NCBI GenBank assembly: GCA_025612375.1
Contig: JAAXKN010000036.1
Span: 1-45,570 of the forward strand
Origin: Ignavibacteria bacterium
GTDB lineage: Bacteria > Bacteroidota > Ignavibacteria > Ignavibacteriales > SURF-24
DNA: 45,570 nt
Direction of reading: 5' to 3'
Shown here: piece by piece, positions 1-7,500 of the stretch
Position numbering within the stretch: position 1 is the stretch's first letter
Layout: each line of letters begins with the position of its first letter
Notes under the pieces: model-generated
What the model saw: the letters and a program-made list of their open reading frames with translations, nothing else
The model's database searches: none
What the model was told of the DNA's origin: nothing
Program-made: the position numbers and the translations under genes

Positions 1-55
1 GTTGAAAAATGGGACTATGTCACGTAGAAGGATAAGTTGTGACCGTTACACGTAT
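1..55. repeat. Left copy of 55-bp terminal duplication
   Basis: These 55 bases are identical to 45516-45570. The reading frame of the nuclease gene at the right end continues unbroken through this copy into 56-403. The duplication is therefore an overlap of a circular or circularly permuted genome. Its exact length of 55 suggests an assembler k-mer overlap rather than a biological terminal repeat, although a short true terminal repeat cannot be excluded from sequence alone. Confidence 0.9.
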
Positions 56-403
56 ATAGCTTGTCTAAAGAAAAATGGCTTAGACCCGAAGGACTATGAA
101 GACTTTCTTAAAGTCCTAGATGAGAATCTGTTCTTCAGACGTATCCCTATCACAAAATCTAAGGATATGGTTGACCAAGTCATGAAGGACATCATTAACA
201 CAGGAAGACAGATAATGGCTCTCAATGGGAAGTGCAATACGAGGGCACTGAGTTTCACCTGTGAAAGACCAAAATGTGAGTACAGAGATCTCTGTCTTGC
301 AGAACTGCAAGGCCTGGACACCTCTATGCTAATAAAATTAAATTATGAAAGGAGTGAACATAGTGGCAACGAAGACAAAGGCGAAAGTGAACCCGACAAC
401 TGA
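1..403 (+). CDS. PD-(D/E)XK nuclease, C-terminal part (joins 44854-45570)
   Basis: This is the 3' end of the nuclease that begins at 44854; codons start at base 2. When the 55-base overlap is merged the whole protein is 354 residues. This part carries the clustered cysteines (about C299, C308, C313 and C319 of the joined protein). With C34 near the N terminus these resemble the split 4Fe-4S ligand set of AddB/Cas4-type RecB-family nucleases. The stop overlaps the start region of the Sak4-like gene, so the two are co-expressed. A role in phage recombination or end processing beside the recombinase is inferred. It is partial here only because of where the circle was cut. Confidence 0.85.
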   Translation, partial: LKNGTMSRRRISCDRYTYIACLKKNGLDPKDYEDFLKVLDENLFFRRIPITKSKDMVDQVMKDIINTGRQIMALNGKCNTRALSFTCERPKCEYRDLCLAELQGLDTSMLIKLNYERSEHSGNEDKGESEPDN

Positions 404-1298
404 GGACATCGATCTGGATAGTGAAGATTTAGACATGGACAGTGACTTGGTTAACGAACCTGTGGTAGAGACTCAATCAGCCTCGGGATTGGCAGTCATG
501 GACTTTTCTGAATTTGAACAGGGGATTGAGGAGATAACCCGTGAGTCAGAAGACTTTGTTAAGGCTCTCATTTACGGAGCAAACGGCACAGGTAAGACTA
601 CAGTTGCCGGTACCTTCCCCGGACCCCGTCTTATACTGGATCTCAACGAGCGAGGTACAAAGGCATTGGTTGGTACAAAGGAATCTAAGAAGAGATTCGT
701 TGATACCTTTGACCTATTTCAAATGTCATATTGGTACCTGAAAACAGGTAATCATCCCTTTAAGACAGTCGTTCTAGACAATGTTACTACTCTACAGGAA
801 TTAGCCATGAAGTTTGTAATGGGTAAGGAATCTGTATTCGACTCTACAAAGGATATGGACATGCCTACGAAGAGAGACTGGGGCGGACTGTCACAGTTGA
901 TGAAACGCTGGTTAGTTGACTTCAGAAATCTACCTATGAACGTAGTATTCATTGCACAGGAGAAACGTGAAGAGGAGGAAGACATTGATCTCAGCATTGC
1001 TGACGATGATAAGGACCCAACAGTGTTCCCTATGATTTCAAAAAGTGCTCGGTCAATTCTGGGAGGAGCTGTAGACCTGATTGGTTACACCTACAAGGTT
1101 GTTAGTAAGACTGATGAGGGAGTTGTAAAGAAGAAGTTTGGTATGAGGCTTGTATCTGATAAACATGTAACCAAGATACGTACTCCAATAGGAGCAGCGT
1201 ACCCCACAGCAATACTTAACCCAAATTACACTACTTTGAAGAAGATAATGGACGGTGAATGGGCGCCGCCACAACCAAAGAGCAAAATTAAAAAATAG
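363..1298 (+). CDS. Sak4-like RecA-fold ATPase (single-strand annealing/recombination)
   Basis: The protein has an acidic N-terminal stretch, then a Walker A motif GANGTGKTT at about residues 72-80. A Walker B-like strand (TVVLDN) and a later strand ending in IAQEKREEEED, placed like a sensor, follow. This is the layout of the phage AAA_24/Sak4 family, short RecA-like proteins that help a partner SSB in homologous recombination. I chose the GTG at 363 because AAAGGAG at 348-354 lies 8 bases upstream; an in-frame ATG at 345 would place the ribosome site inside the gene. The next gene looks like its SSB partner and the preceding one is a RecB-family nuclease, so the trio reads as a recombination cassette. 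The family call is fairly sure; the activity is inferred. Confidence 0.8.
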   Translation: MATKTKAKVNPTTEDIDLDSEDLDMDSDLVNEPVVETQSASGLAVMDFSEFEQGIEEITRESEDFVKALIYGANGTGKTTVAGTFPGPRLILDLNERGTKALVGTKESKKRFVDTFDLFQMSYWYLKTGNHPFKTVVLDNVTTLQELAMKFVMGKESVFDSTKDMDMPTKRDWGGLSQLMKRWLVDFRNLPMNVVFIAQEKREEEEDIDLSIADDDKDPTVFPMISKSARSILGGAVDLIGYTYKVVSKTDEGVVKKKFGMRLVSDKHVTKIRTPIGAAYPTAILNPNYTTLKKIMDGEWAPPQPKSKIKK

Positions 1299-1312
1299 GA
1301 GGAGGATAAATC

Positions 1313-1840
1313 ATGGCAAAGATAAAAGTAGACATGACTAATGTGGAGGACAGGGTAGTAGTACCTGAGGGAGACTACATCTGTAAGGTAGGCAAGGTTG
1401 ATTTGCACAGGAATGAGGAGAATGGTAAGCAGTCTTTGAAGTGGACTTTCTTGATAGGTGCTGGTGAGCATAAAGGTAGTAAAATGTTTAACTATACTTC
1501 ACTTAGTCCGAAGGCCTTATTCAGCCTTAGAAATTCTATTATAGCCTGTGGGTTCGATGTACCAAAATCTGTGATGAGCATTGATACAGATAAGTTTATA
1601 GGAAAGATTGTTGGAATCACCGTGGTACATGAAGAGTATAAGGGTAAACCTTCAGCGAAGGTTGCGGATGTATGGAAAGCTGCAAAAGGTCCCAAAGGAT
1701 GGGGAAGAGCTGACCAGATAGCCGCTCAGAAGGTAACTGATGAAGTCGCTGAGGAAGAAGAGGAAGAGGTAGTTGATGCCACCGAAGATGAGGAAATCGA
1801 TACTACGATGGCTGACGATGTGGATGAGATTGATGTATGA
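1313..1840 (+). CDS. SSB-like protein with acidic tail (DUF669-type)
   Basis: The first 125 residues or so are beta-rich, with the segment SLKWTFLIGAGEHKGSKMF followed by KIVGITVVHEEYKGKPSAKV. This matches the OB-fold pattern of phage DUF669-type single-strand-binding proteins that sit next to Sak4 genes. The last 35 residues are almost all Glu and Asp, like the C-terminal tip of bacterial SSB that recruits partner proteins. An AGGAGG site precedes the ATG. The stop overlaps the next gene's start in an ATGA, so translation is coupled. ssDNA binding is inferred from fold pattern and position. Confidence 0.65.
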   Translation: MAKIKVDMTNVEDRVVVPEGDYICKVGKVDLHRNEENGKQSLKWTFLIGAGEHKGSKMFNYTSLSPKALFSLRNSIIACGFDVPKSVMSIDTDKFIGKIVGITVVHEEYKGKPSAKVADVWKAAKGPKGWGRADQIAAQKVTDEVAEEEEEEVVDATEDEEIDTTMADDVDEIDV

Positions 1841-2136
1841 GTAGAAAGCCAGAGACCACCTTGGTTGGAAAGATAACTACGTGGTTGATTGCCCAAGGGG
1901 GATGGTGGGTCAAGGTACATGGCTCACCGTTTCAACGGGCTGGTATACCGGACATCATTGGTTGTTATGAAGGAAGGTTCATAGGGATTGAAGTTAAGTG
2001 CCCCGGTAATGGACCAACCATGATACAAGACCACACAATGAAGTTACTTAAAAAGGTAGGAGCCCGAGTTGGGGTTGCCTACAATGTACAGGAAGCATTA
2101 GACATACGAGATGGAAGGAGACTTTACGATGAGTGA
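1837..2136 (+). CDS. VRR-NUC domain nuclease
   Basis: This 99-residue protein is a single PD-(D/E)XK domain. GIPDIIGC supplies the catalytic Asp, GIEVKCPG supplies the E-x-K pair, and a Gln in TMIQDHTMK follows. This is the stand-alone VRR-NUC form common in phages and related to FAN1 and Holliday-junction-type nucleases. Its length is normal for the family. It overlaps the SSB-like gene by 4 bases (ATGA) and the next gene by 8, so all are read from one message. It probably resolves or trims branched replication intermediates. The domain is clear; the substrate is unknown. Confidence 0.85.
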   Translation: MSRKPETTLVGKITTWLIAQGGWWVKVHGSPFQRAGIPDIIGCYEGRFIGIEVKCPGNGPTMIQDHTMKLLKKVGARVGVAYNVQEALDIRDGRRLYDE

Positions 2137-2446
2137 GTTATTAAATCAAGCAATGAGGGGAGAAATTGTGTCGGAGGCAAAAACGTGTGCTGGGGGACCG
2201 GCCGGACCGTGTCCAACTCCTGTGGAAGCAGGACCTGTAGAGGAATGTCTGAATCGTACTCTGGGAGAGCTCAATGAGTTATATGAGGGAATTAATTGTT
2301 TGGCTAGGAAGCTATTCGGGGCGAATGTAACACTGTGGCCCAATTTCGAAAACATGCCCGATACCGTACAGGGTAAGGCTAATTCTCTACATTCAGTCGC
2401 CTGTAATTTAAGGAAAGCCGTTTGGCAGATCGATGAATCCTTATAA
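2129..2446 (+). CDS. Hypothetical protein, end of early operon
   Basis: I do not recognise this 105-residue protein. The N-terminal third is rich in Gly, Pro and Cys (TCAGGPAGPCPTP), and the rest is predicted helical. The ATG at 2129 is chosen because GGAAGGAG at 2113-2120 stands 8 bases before it; an in-frame ATG at 2111 would include that site. It is followed by an AT-rich gap and a new promoter, so it may be the last gene before a fresh transcription start. Confidence 0.65.
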   Translation: MSELLNQAMRGEIVSEAKTCAGGPAGPCPTPVEAGPVEECLNRTLGELNELYEGINCLARKLFGANVTLWPNFENMPDTVQGKANSLHSVACNLRKAVWQIDESL

Positions 2447-2476
2447 AAATTTTTTAAAAAAATTTCATAAAAGTAG

Positions 2477-2505
2477 TTGACAAATTTTTCAATTACTTAT
2501 ATAAT
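2477..2505 (+). promoter_or_regulatory. Strong sigma-A/sigma-70 promoter
   Basis: TTGACA at 2477-2482 and TATAAT at 2500-2505 are separated by exactly 17 bases, a consensus match in both boxes. The surrounding sequence is very AT-rich. It should drive the 199-residue acidic protein that starts at 2552. Confidence 0.9.
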
Positions 2506-2551
2506 TGTAGTATCAAATAAAACTTATAAGATTTGAGAGGAGAATAAAACA

Positions 2552-3151
2552 ATGGCTAACAAAGTAAAAGGTAACACAAAGGCAGTACAAAAGGTTGAGG
2601 AACCTGAAATCGAGGAATCTGAGATGGAGATGGATGACATCGAGATAAACATTGAAGACCTCGAAATTGATGGGGTTGAGGTAGAGGACATCACAGATGA
2701 AGAGGTACCTGACGAAGCTGATAGTGAAGCTGATGGTGACGATATAGAAGCTGAACTCGAAGAGAAGGCCATCACCAAGGACAAGAAGGTTAATAAAAAC
2801 AAGAAGCCTACAGGCAGTGGACTCACAAGTACACAACCCCTGGCTGATGATGAAGTTGGGGTATCCTACATTGCTGAACAGTGTGGTGTAGAACCCCGTG
2901 AATTAAGAGTATTCCTGAGAAAGAACTACCGTGACATGGAGACTGATAAGTCTAAGAGATACGCCTGGAAGAAGAATGACCCACAGGTTCAGGAAATCAT
3001 CGATGCCTTCAAGGCTAAGGATGTTAAGACTGAAAGTCCAAAAACTGAAGACTCAAAGACCGAAGCTCCAAAGGCAGCTGGGACCCCGAAGACTGTAGCT
3101 ACTCAGAAGACTGTAGCTACTCAGAAGACTGTAACCAAAGTTAAGAAATAA
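2552..3151 (+). CDS. Acidic protein with C-terminal domain shared with the 24140 gene
   Basis: The protein is in three parts. Residues 1-75 or so are very acidic, residues 100-155 form a compact helical domain, and a lysine/threonine-rich tail contains tandem KTVATQ repeats. The middle domain has LRKNYRDM and later AWKKNDPQVQEIIDAF. The protein encoded at 24140 shows LRKSFGD and WKWDKNDPVLKSIVTYF in the same arrangement, so the two are paralogues in that domain. It has its own consensus promoter and an intrinsic terminator, so it is probably made in large amounts alone. The layout of an acidic arm, a small HTH-like domain and a basic tail suggests nucleic-acid or nucleoid binding, but this is inference. 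Confidence 0.75.
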   Translation: MANKVKGNTKAVQKVEEPEIEESEMEMDDIEINIEDLEIDGVEVEDITDEEVPDEADSEADGDDIEAELEEKAITKDKKVNKNKKPTGSGLTSTQPLADDEVGVSYIAEQCGVEPRELRVFLRKNYRDMETDKSKRYAWKKNDPQVQEIIDAFKAKDVKTESPKTEDSKTEAPKAAGTPKTVATQKTVATQKTVTKVKK

Positions 3152-3196
3152 TCCACCAAAACATGTAGTGCATTTCATATTTACCTCCCTTTCACT

Positions 3197-3220
3197 GGGA
3201 CCCTACGGGGTCCCCTTTTT
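3197..3220 (+). terminator. Intrinsic terminator of the rightward block
   Basis: GGGACCC at 3197-3203 pairs with GGGTCCC at 3208-3214 around a TACG tetraloop, followed by C and a T5 run. It lies 45 bases after the last rightward gene and closes the early block. Confidence 0.9.
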
Positions 3221-3226
3221 ATAGGC

Positions 3227-3278
3227 AAAAAAAAATGGTGTAATGACATTCTTGAATATTCAATCATGTCATTACACC
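3227..3278 (-). terminator. Intrinsic terminator of the leftward late block, nested palindrome
   Basis: A 13-bp stem (3237-3249 with 3266-3278) encloses a loop that is itself built on the palindrome TTGAATATTCAA at 3252-3263. Read on the minus strand, the stem is followed by one A and then nine T residues (A-run at 3227-3235 on the plus strand). This ends late transcription head-on with the rightward terminator. The stretch 3279-3351 is AT-rich and I see nothing else in it. Confidence 0.85.
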
Positions 3279-3351
3279 GGTAATATATATAGAATTGATT
3301 TGAGAGAATTTTAAGACACTGATAATTTAATGGTTTTTGTCATTTCACCCA

Positions 3352-3543
3352 TTATAATTGACCTCGAGTAGTGGGGTCATTGACGATACCAAAAAGAGCT
3401 GCGAGGTTTAATACGGTTCCTATAACCTGGTTGATGGTTTCACTCTCTGTGGGGGTTATTACACCCACGGTGACAAGAGTTCCTACTACTAGTGAGGCTG
3501 CTGTAGCCCACATCACCTTACTTCTCCATCTGTTCTGTTTCAT
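3352..3543 (-). CDS. Holin, phi-LC3 (Phage_holin_5) type
   Basis: This 63-residue protein has one or two hydrophobic segments (about 11-27 and 37-52) and ends with GIVNDPTTRGQ. That ending closely resembles the D-P-T-T-K-G signature of phi-LC3 family holins of Gram-positive phages. Holins form the membrane lesions that let the endolysin reach the wall. It is the last gene of the late block, right behind the amidase, with AGGAAGGAG upstream of its ATG. The order endolysin then holin is less usual than holin first, but both lie in one lysis cassette with a third membrane protein at 4245. Confidence 0.8.
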   Translation of the reverse strand: MKQNRWRSKVMWATAASLVVGTLVTVGVITPTESETINQVIGTVLNLAALFGIVNDPTTRGQL

Positions 3544-3545
3544 AA

Positions 3546-4232
3546 CTATTTCTCCTTCCTTATGTATTCTGCGAGTTTATGGACTAGACCCTTAAAGTGG
3601 GGGTCAATATTTGATCTTCTACCCCAGTACTCTGCATCGATACCTATTGCCCTAGCGACAGCACATATATCGTCTTGGTAAGTGTCTATGGGAGGTTTGA
3701 TATCTAACATCTCTACCACAGAGTCTACTAGAGCCTGTGCTATATGTCTGAGGTTGTCTATAATCCATGCGGCATCCTCCACATTATCATGGAATGATAC
3801 CTCTACCAGGGCCGCAGGGGCTGTTGTGTATGCGGTTTCGTACAGGGGTTTACCTGGGCCAAAATGATTCTGTCCCTCATGTACTCCCCTATCAGAGACG
3901 GGTGTTATAGGACTAAGATGGTGATAGATTATCTTAGCAAACTTCTCTCCCTGACCTCCCGCTTTATGGAAGAACACATCGCAACCCCTAGCCTTACCGT
4001 TGCAGGCATTAGAATGGATAGCTAAATGTATCGTGGGCTTACGTAGATTGCTATCTTTCACCGATTCTACCACACCCATGCCTGGGTTGTTGCGGTATAC
4101 CGTTATACCTAATTTTTTAAGAGCGGGCTCCATTAGGTCCGCTATGTCATTCATCCTTTGTTCTTCAGTACCATACCCTCTTACTCCAAGGTTCTTATCC
4201 TGTGTACTGGGGCTCAGATAGATACTATACAT
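3546..4232 (-). CDS. N-acetylmuramoyl-L-alanine amidase (Amidase_3) endolysin
   Basis: The protein cleaves the bond between muramic acid and L-alanine in peptidoglycan at lysis. Key residues seen are the Glu pair in GTEEQRM (E23/E24), H73 in AIHSNA and E144 in LVEVSFHDN, the zinc and catalytic positions of Amidase_3. The first zinc His usually found in a GHGG-like motif near residue 10 is replaced by SPST, as I recall for a subgroup of clostridial phage endolysins. Residues 1-175 form the catalytic domain. The last 50 residues are a small helical tail that may bind the wall. Its ATG follows AAGGAG. Function is well supported; the odd N-terminal zinc site is noted separately. Confidence 0.9.
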   Translation of the reverse strand: MYSIYLSPSTQDKNLGVRGYGTEEQRMNDIADLMEPALKKLGITVYRNNPGMGVVESVKDSNLRKPTIHLAIHSNACNGKARGCDVFFHKAGGQGEKFAKIIYHHLSPITPVSDRGVHEGQNHFGPGKPLYETAYTTAPAALVEVSFHDNVEDAAWIIDNLRHIAQALVDSVVEMLDIKPPIDTYQDDICAVARAIGIDAEYWGRRSNIDPHFKGLVHKLAEYIRKEK

Positions 4233-4244
4233 ACTATCATCTCC

Positions 4245-4577
4245 TTACTTAGGCATCTTGCCCAAAACTTGAATCGTTTTCTCTACCACAGAGGCACTGG
4301 TGACTCCTAGAACCAATATGAGTAATACGATGCATCCAGTTACTACGATATACTTAAACCATGGTTGTGACCACACATGGGGAGACTTGGTCTGTGTCAT
4401 TCTTAGTTCTCTTTCCTCCATGAGTATCTCAATGATGGTCTGGTTTTGTTCAGATATTTTGCTCAATGAAGCTATAGACTCATCGATCTTCTGCATATGA
4501 CCCTTCATCTCCTCTATATTCTCATCCATAGCCTTATGAACCACCTTACAGACATCTCGGGATACTACGTTGTCCAT
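4245..4577 (-). CDS. Membrane-anchored coiled-coil protein (XhlA/holin-associated type)
   Basis: Residues 1-70 are a charged, helical coiled-coil-like stretch. One strong transmembrane segment follows at about 74-95 (YIVVTGCIVLLILVLGV) with a short C-terminal tail. This layout resembles XhlA-type hemolysin/holin-associated proteins of Bacillus phages, which also sit next to amidase and holin. Its stop lies 12 bases from the amidase start, so the three are one lysis cassette. It could be a second holin, an antiholin or a lysis accessory protein. Confidence 0.65.
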   Translation of the reverse strand: MDNVVSRDVCKVVHKAMDENIEEMKGHMQKIDESIASLSKISEQNQTIIEILMEERELRMTQTKSPHVWSQPWFKYIVVTGCIVLLILVLGVTSASVVEKTIQVLGKMPK

Positions 4578-4578
4578 A

Positions 4579-7500
4579 CTATTCGCCCCCTCCAGACAAT
4601 AATTGCTTGATTCTAGACCTACCCCCAGTCTTCTTCAACTCATTCGTGGTAGGAATATCTACCCCTTCAGCCTTCAGTTGCTTGATAAGGGTATCCAGCT
4701 CATTTTTTTCCTCGTAGAGTTTACTCCTCTCTACCCCCTCTCTTTGATAGATTGACGGGCCTCCGATAAAGGAAGATATTCGAGATACTCTACGAGGGCT
4801 CTCGGGGTTAGTCATAACATCAACATTCCTCAATAGAGGAATCTGGTCAAGAGCATTACCCACTACTCGATTATCTACCTGAGGGGCCCGTTGGTCCTTA
4901 TCTATAGCACCAAGGTATCTCAGTAAACCGGCTAATGGGATGTCACGAGTCTGTCCCTTATAATCTTCGAGGGGTTGACCAGTGAACCATTGTAGGTTAG
5001 TAGCTGACTCAATAGGAGCTCTTATAATGGGGTTCACAGAGGATAATAGTTGCATTATCGCATCCATGTTAGTGGGTACTCTAGATAGATCAGTGAATGG
5101 AAGGTTGAAGGCGACGTATGGACCATCTGAGCCCAGTTGGACAGCTCCGGATTCCTTGATGTATTCGGGTTGCTCATCCCAGTCTACAGCTTCGCCACTT
5201 GCGGCGTTCATAACGTCACCAATTCTAGCGAAGTTTCTGGGGTTCTTAAATAATTGTTCTACCTGTAAAGGTATGTTCTTACGGATCCAAGTATAGAAAG
5301 GTATAATCCTTTTCATTACCTTTCTCTCAAAAGGTGTTAGGTCAAAGTAGTCAAAGTAGAATTTCTTAACCTGTGCTGAGGCTTCAGTCAGACTCTTACC
5401 AGCCTTTAATTCATGTAACAGACCGGTGAATCTGGTGAGGGTATCAGACATTTTACTACCTTGTCTCATCAGTGATGAATATTTACTGACAGCATTGACA
5501 ACTGTGTTTCTACCAGGCAAATTTAAACGGTCTATAACGTCTCTGGGAGTTTCAGCAAGTGATGCCCCTACATCAAGTACACCCATTTTTTCAGCTCTAT
5601 CTAGGAGGTCCTGTATCATAACCTTACCGCCTGGTAAGTCAATTACAGTTTGGGGTCTCCGGAGCAGTTTAGCTGCCTGTGCATACTCAAGGGGGTTAAC
5701 TACACCCATTAAATAACCGTTGAAGACGTTACCAATGAAGTCTCTGGGTATATGTCCAGGATTCCACAGGTATGCCACTTTCTTGTAAGCAGAGGTGGCA
5801 GAATCATACAGTTTGAGTAATGGATGCTTAGCTTTAACGCCGAATATCAAATCTGTGTACTCATTGTATATATTAGCCATCTCTTCGGGTATGAAGAAAC
5901 CTTCAACATTCCTCTGAGCTATACCAGGGGCATTGAATACTTCCTGTAATACCTTTTTACCACTATCCTCAACCTTAACAATGTACATTTTATAGCCATT
6001 GGGTATTCTACCTCCAGCCATAGCCCCAAGATCCTCAGGTTTAAGGCCATATTTGCCCAGGAAGCCGTCTAAGAATTTAGCTACCTCCTGTGCCTTGATA
6101 GCACGAGTGCCACGGAGTGCCATGGCTAATGCCGCATCCTCCGTGAGCCATTCCTTACCGAGTACTTTGTTAACTTCAGCCGGGCTCTTGGCCTGAGTAG
6201 TTCTTTCATGCAGGTTAGGGTCAGTCTTAGCGAGGGTATCGAGGAGGGTATTTAGTTCATCCCCTGACTTCATACCCGTACCAAACATAGTTCTTAGCGC
6301 CTCCTGTTCGGGTTCTTTGAGCCCCCTCACAGGGATGAACGGTACATAGTTCTCAAGCTCATGTATAGGTATCTGAAGGTTTCTGTACTCCTTGACTACT
6401 GAATCTCTCCACTTAAGGAAGGAATTAAGAGCTTGTTGACCCCGTTCGCTCAATTCATTTGTTACCTTGTCACCTTGCTTAAACAGGGGTTGTCCCTCGT
6501 AGAGCACAGATTGTTTAAGCTTATCAGTCACAGGGATAGACATCTGTTGGACACCATCAACTGTGGCGTACTCCACTTTAGCTCCAAATTTCTTACCTAT
6601 CTTTTCGAATTGAGCAGGTACCATCCGGTCATAGAAACCTCTCATACCGGAGCCTCCTACATCGAGGTCTGCACCCTGTAGAACTAATTGGCCGGTCTCA
6701 TCGGGAGATTGTTTCATAATGTGTAAAGCTTGTTCCTTACCTATATAGTCACCAAGTTGTTCCTTAGGTACAGTCTCGGAGAACAGTCTCTCGCCCTTCA
6801 TGTAGCCAGACAGTACCTGCTCATCAGGGTGATATATCAATCTATCCACAGTGTTACTAAGGCTGTATCTCGCAGCCTGCTGGGTACCCGTGGTCCAGGC
6901 TATCCTGTCATAGCCGTTCTCAGCTGCGTAACGAATGAGTCTTTTCTCCACGAATTCGGGCCATGTTTTCTCAAATGGTGCATGCTCTACCTGCTGAGCA
7001 ACAGTGTTTTTTTGTTCCAACAATCCTTTATATTCCCGTAGTACCGCATAATCTCCCGTTGAGTTCAACTCCCAGTTCCGTATGTCACCTGCAAGGTCAC
7101 TTATAGCCCTATAGGCCTGTGTAGGGGTATCGAAACCCAGGTAGTCATTCTGTTTAAGTATATCCATAACCTGAGGTTTCATATCTTTTATCTGAGATAT
7201 TAGAGCGGTTGAATCGGGTCGATAACCTTTCTCCCTACCTGCCTGATGCCAGTCAGACTGTATCTCCTCAACGAATAGAACCTTCTCGCCCGTATCAGTA
7301 GTTCTAGTATCGAATCTTGTATGGGCTACTACGTTAGGTTCATTCCAATGTCCCGACTGATACTTGGTTTCACCTGGCAGGGTAAACAGCATCTCTTGAT
7401 AGTCCTCACCCCCCGGTAAGGTGTATTGGGCATACTTTGTGTGCTCGGCGTTCCTGTTGATCTCGTCTAGGGCATCTGTAGCTGAAAAACCCTCCGGTAG

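Noticed and set aside
345-362. Upstream ATG for the Sak4-like gene
   Set aside because: It would place the AAAGGAG ribosome site inside the coding sequence; GTG 363 has correct spacing.
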